Source: an uncultured Collinsella sp.
Lineage (GTDB): Bacteria; Actinomycetota; Coriobacteriia; Coriobacteriales; Coriobacteriaceae
NCBI GenBank assembly: GCA_900552875.1
Contig: USCS01000112.1
Coordinates: 1-5,454 of the forward strand
DNA length: 5,454 bases
Reading direction: 5' to 3'
This document shows positions 5,425 through 5,454 of this stretch, in pieces; position 1 is the stretch's first letter, and each line of letters opens with the position of its first letter. Below the pieces are notes generated by a model. It worked only from the letters and a program-made list of their open reading frames with translations. It searched no databases and was not told where the DNA came from. The translations under genes and the position numbers were made by a program.

Positions 5425-5454
5425 CGGCCTTTGTGACAGACGTGCTGGCGGGTT

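Larger units (their letters stand above)
5092..5454. other. Intergenic region after argD
   Basis: No convincing gene occupies this 363-bp stretch. It holds the likely operon terminator (5117-5176), a second hairpin (5176-5196), and an AT-rich block bounded by inverted repeats (5208-5424). The base composition shifts sharply to AT inside that block and returns to GC after about 5425. That last part may be the start of the next gene's leader or coding region. Confidence 0.75.

Overview
The window is an arginine-biosynthesis locus on the + strand: argC, argJ, argB and argD in that order, covering about 90% of the sequence. The proteins convert N-acetylglutamate to ornithine. ArgB phosphorylates N-acetylglutamate, ArgC reduces the acyl phosphate, ArgD transaminates the semialdehyde, and ArgJ moves the acetyl group from acetylornithine back to glutamate. 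The presence of argJ, with no argA or argE here, points to the cyclic (acetyl-recycling) route. The carbamoylation and argininosuccinate genes (argF, argG, argH) are not in the window.

The genes are GC-rich with a strong bias to GCC, GGC, CTG and CTC codons, use Shine-Dalgarno leaders, and look actinobacterial. The combination of gene order, moderate GC and protein flavour suggests a gut Coriobacteriia such as Collinsella. This is an impression, not a search result.

Layout. 1-202 is a non-coding leader. It has a GC-rich hairpin at the left edge, then a pair of ARG-box-like sites (82-95 and 103-116) spaced exactly 21 bp apart, a possible extended -10, and a good Shine-Dalgarno before argC. 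argC (203-1273) is followed by an unusually structured 134-bp gap, where a 9-bp stem encloses a branched interior and ends in six T. argJ (1408-2676), argB (2758-3738) and argD (3808-5091) follow with gaps of 81 and 69 bp, so none of the genes overlap.

The last 363 bp (5092-5454) contain no convincing gene. They hold a long GC-rich hairpin followed by TTTT, the likely operon terminator, then a second small hairpin. Next comes a 217-bp AT-rich block (5208-5424) bounded by 33-bp imperfect inverted repeats, which resembles a MITE or palindromic intergenic element. It contains a perfect TATAAT pointing right. A 17-nt motif near its left end recurs with one mismatch in the argC-argJ gap.

The most unusual items are the bounded AT-rich element, the internal hairpin between argC and argJ, the paired operator sites, an insertion of about 27 residues in ArgD and a C-terminal tail on ArgB. 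The enzymes themselves are ordinary; no novel protein system is visible.
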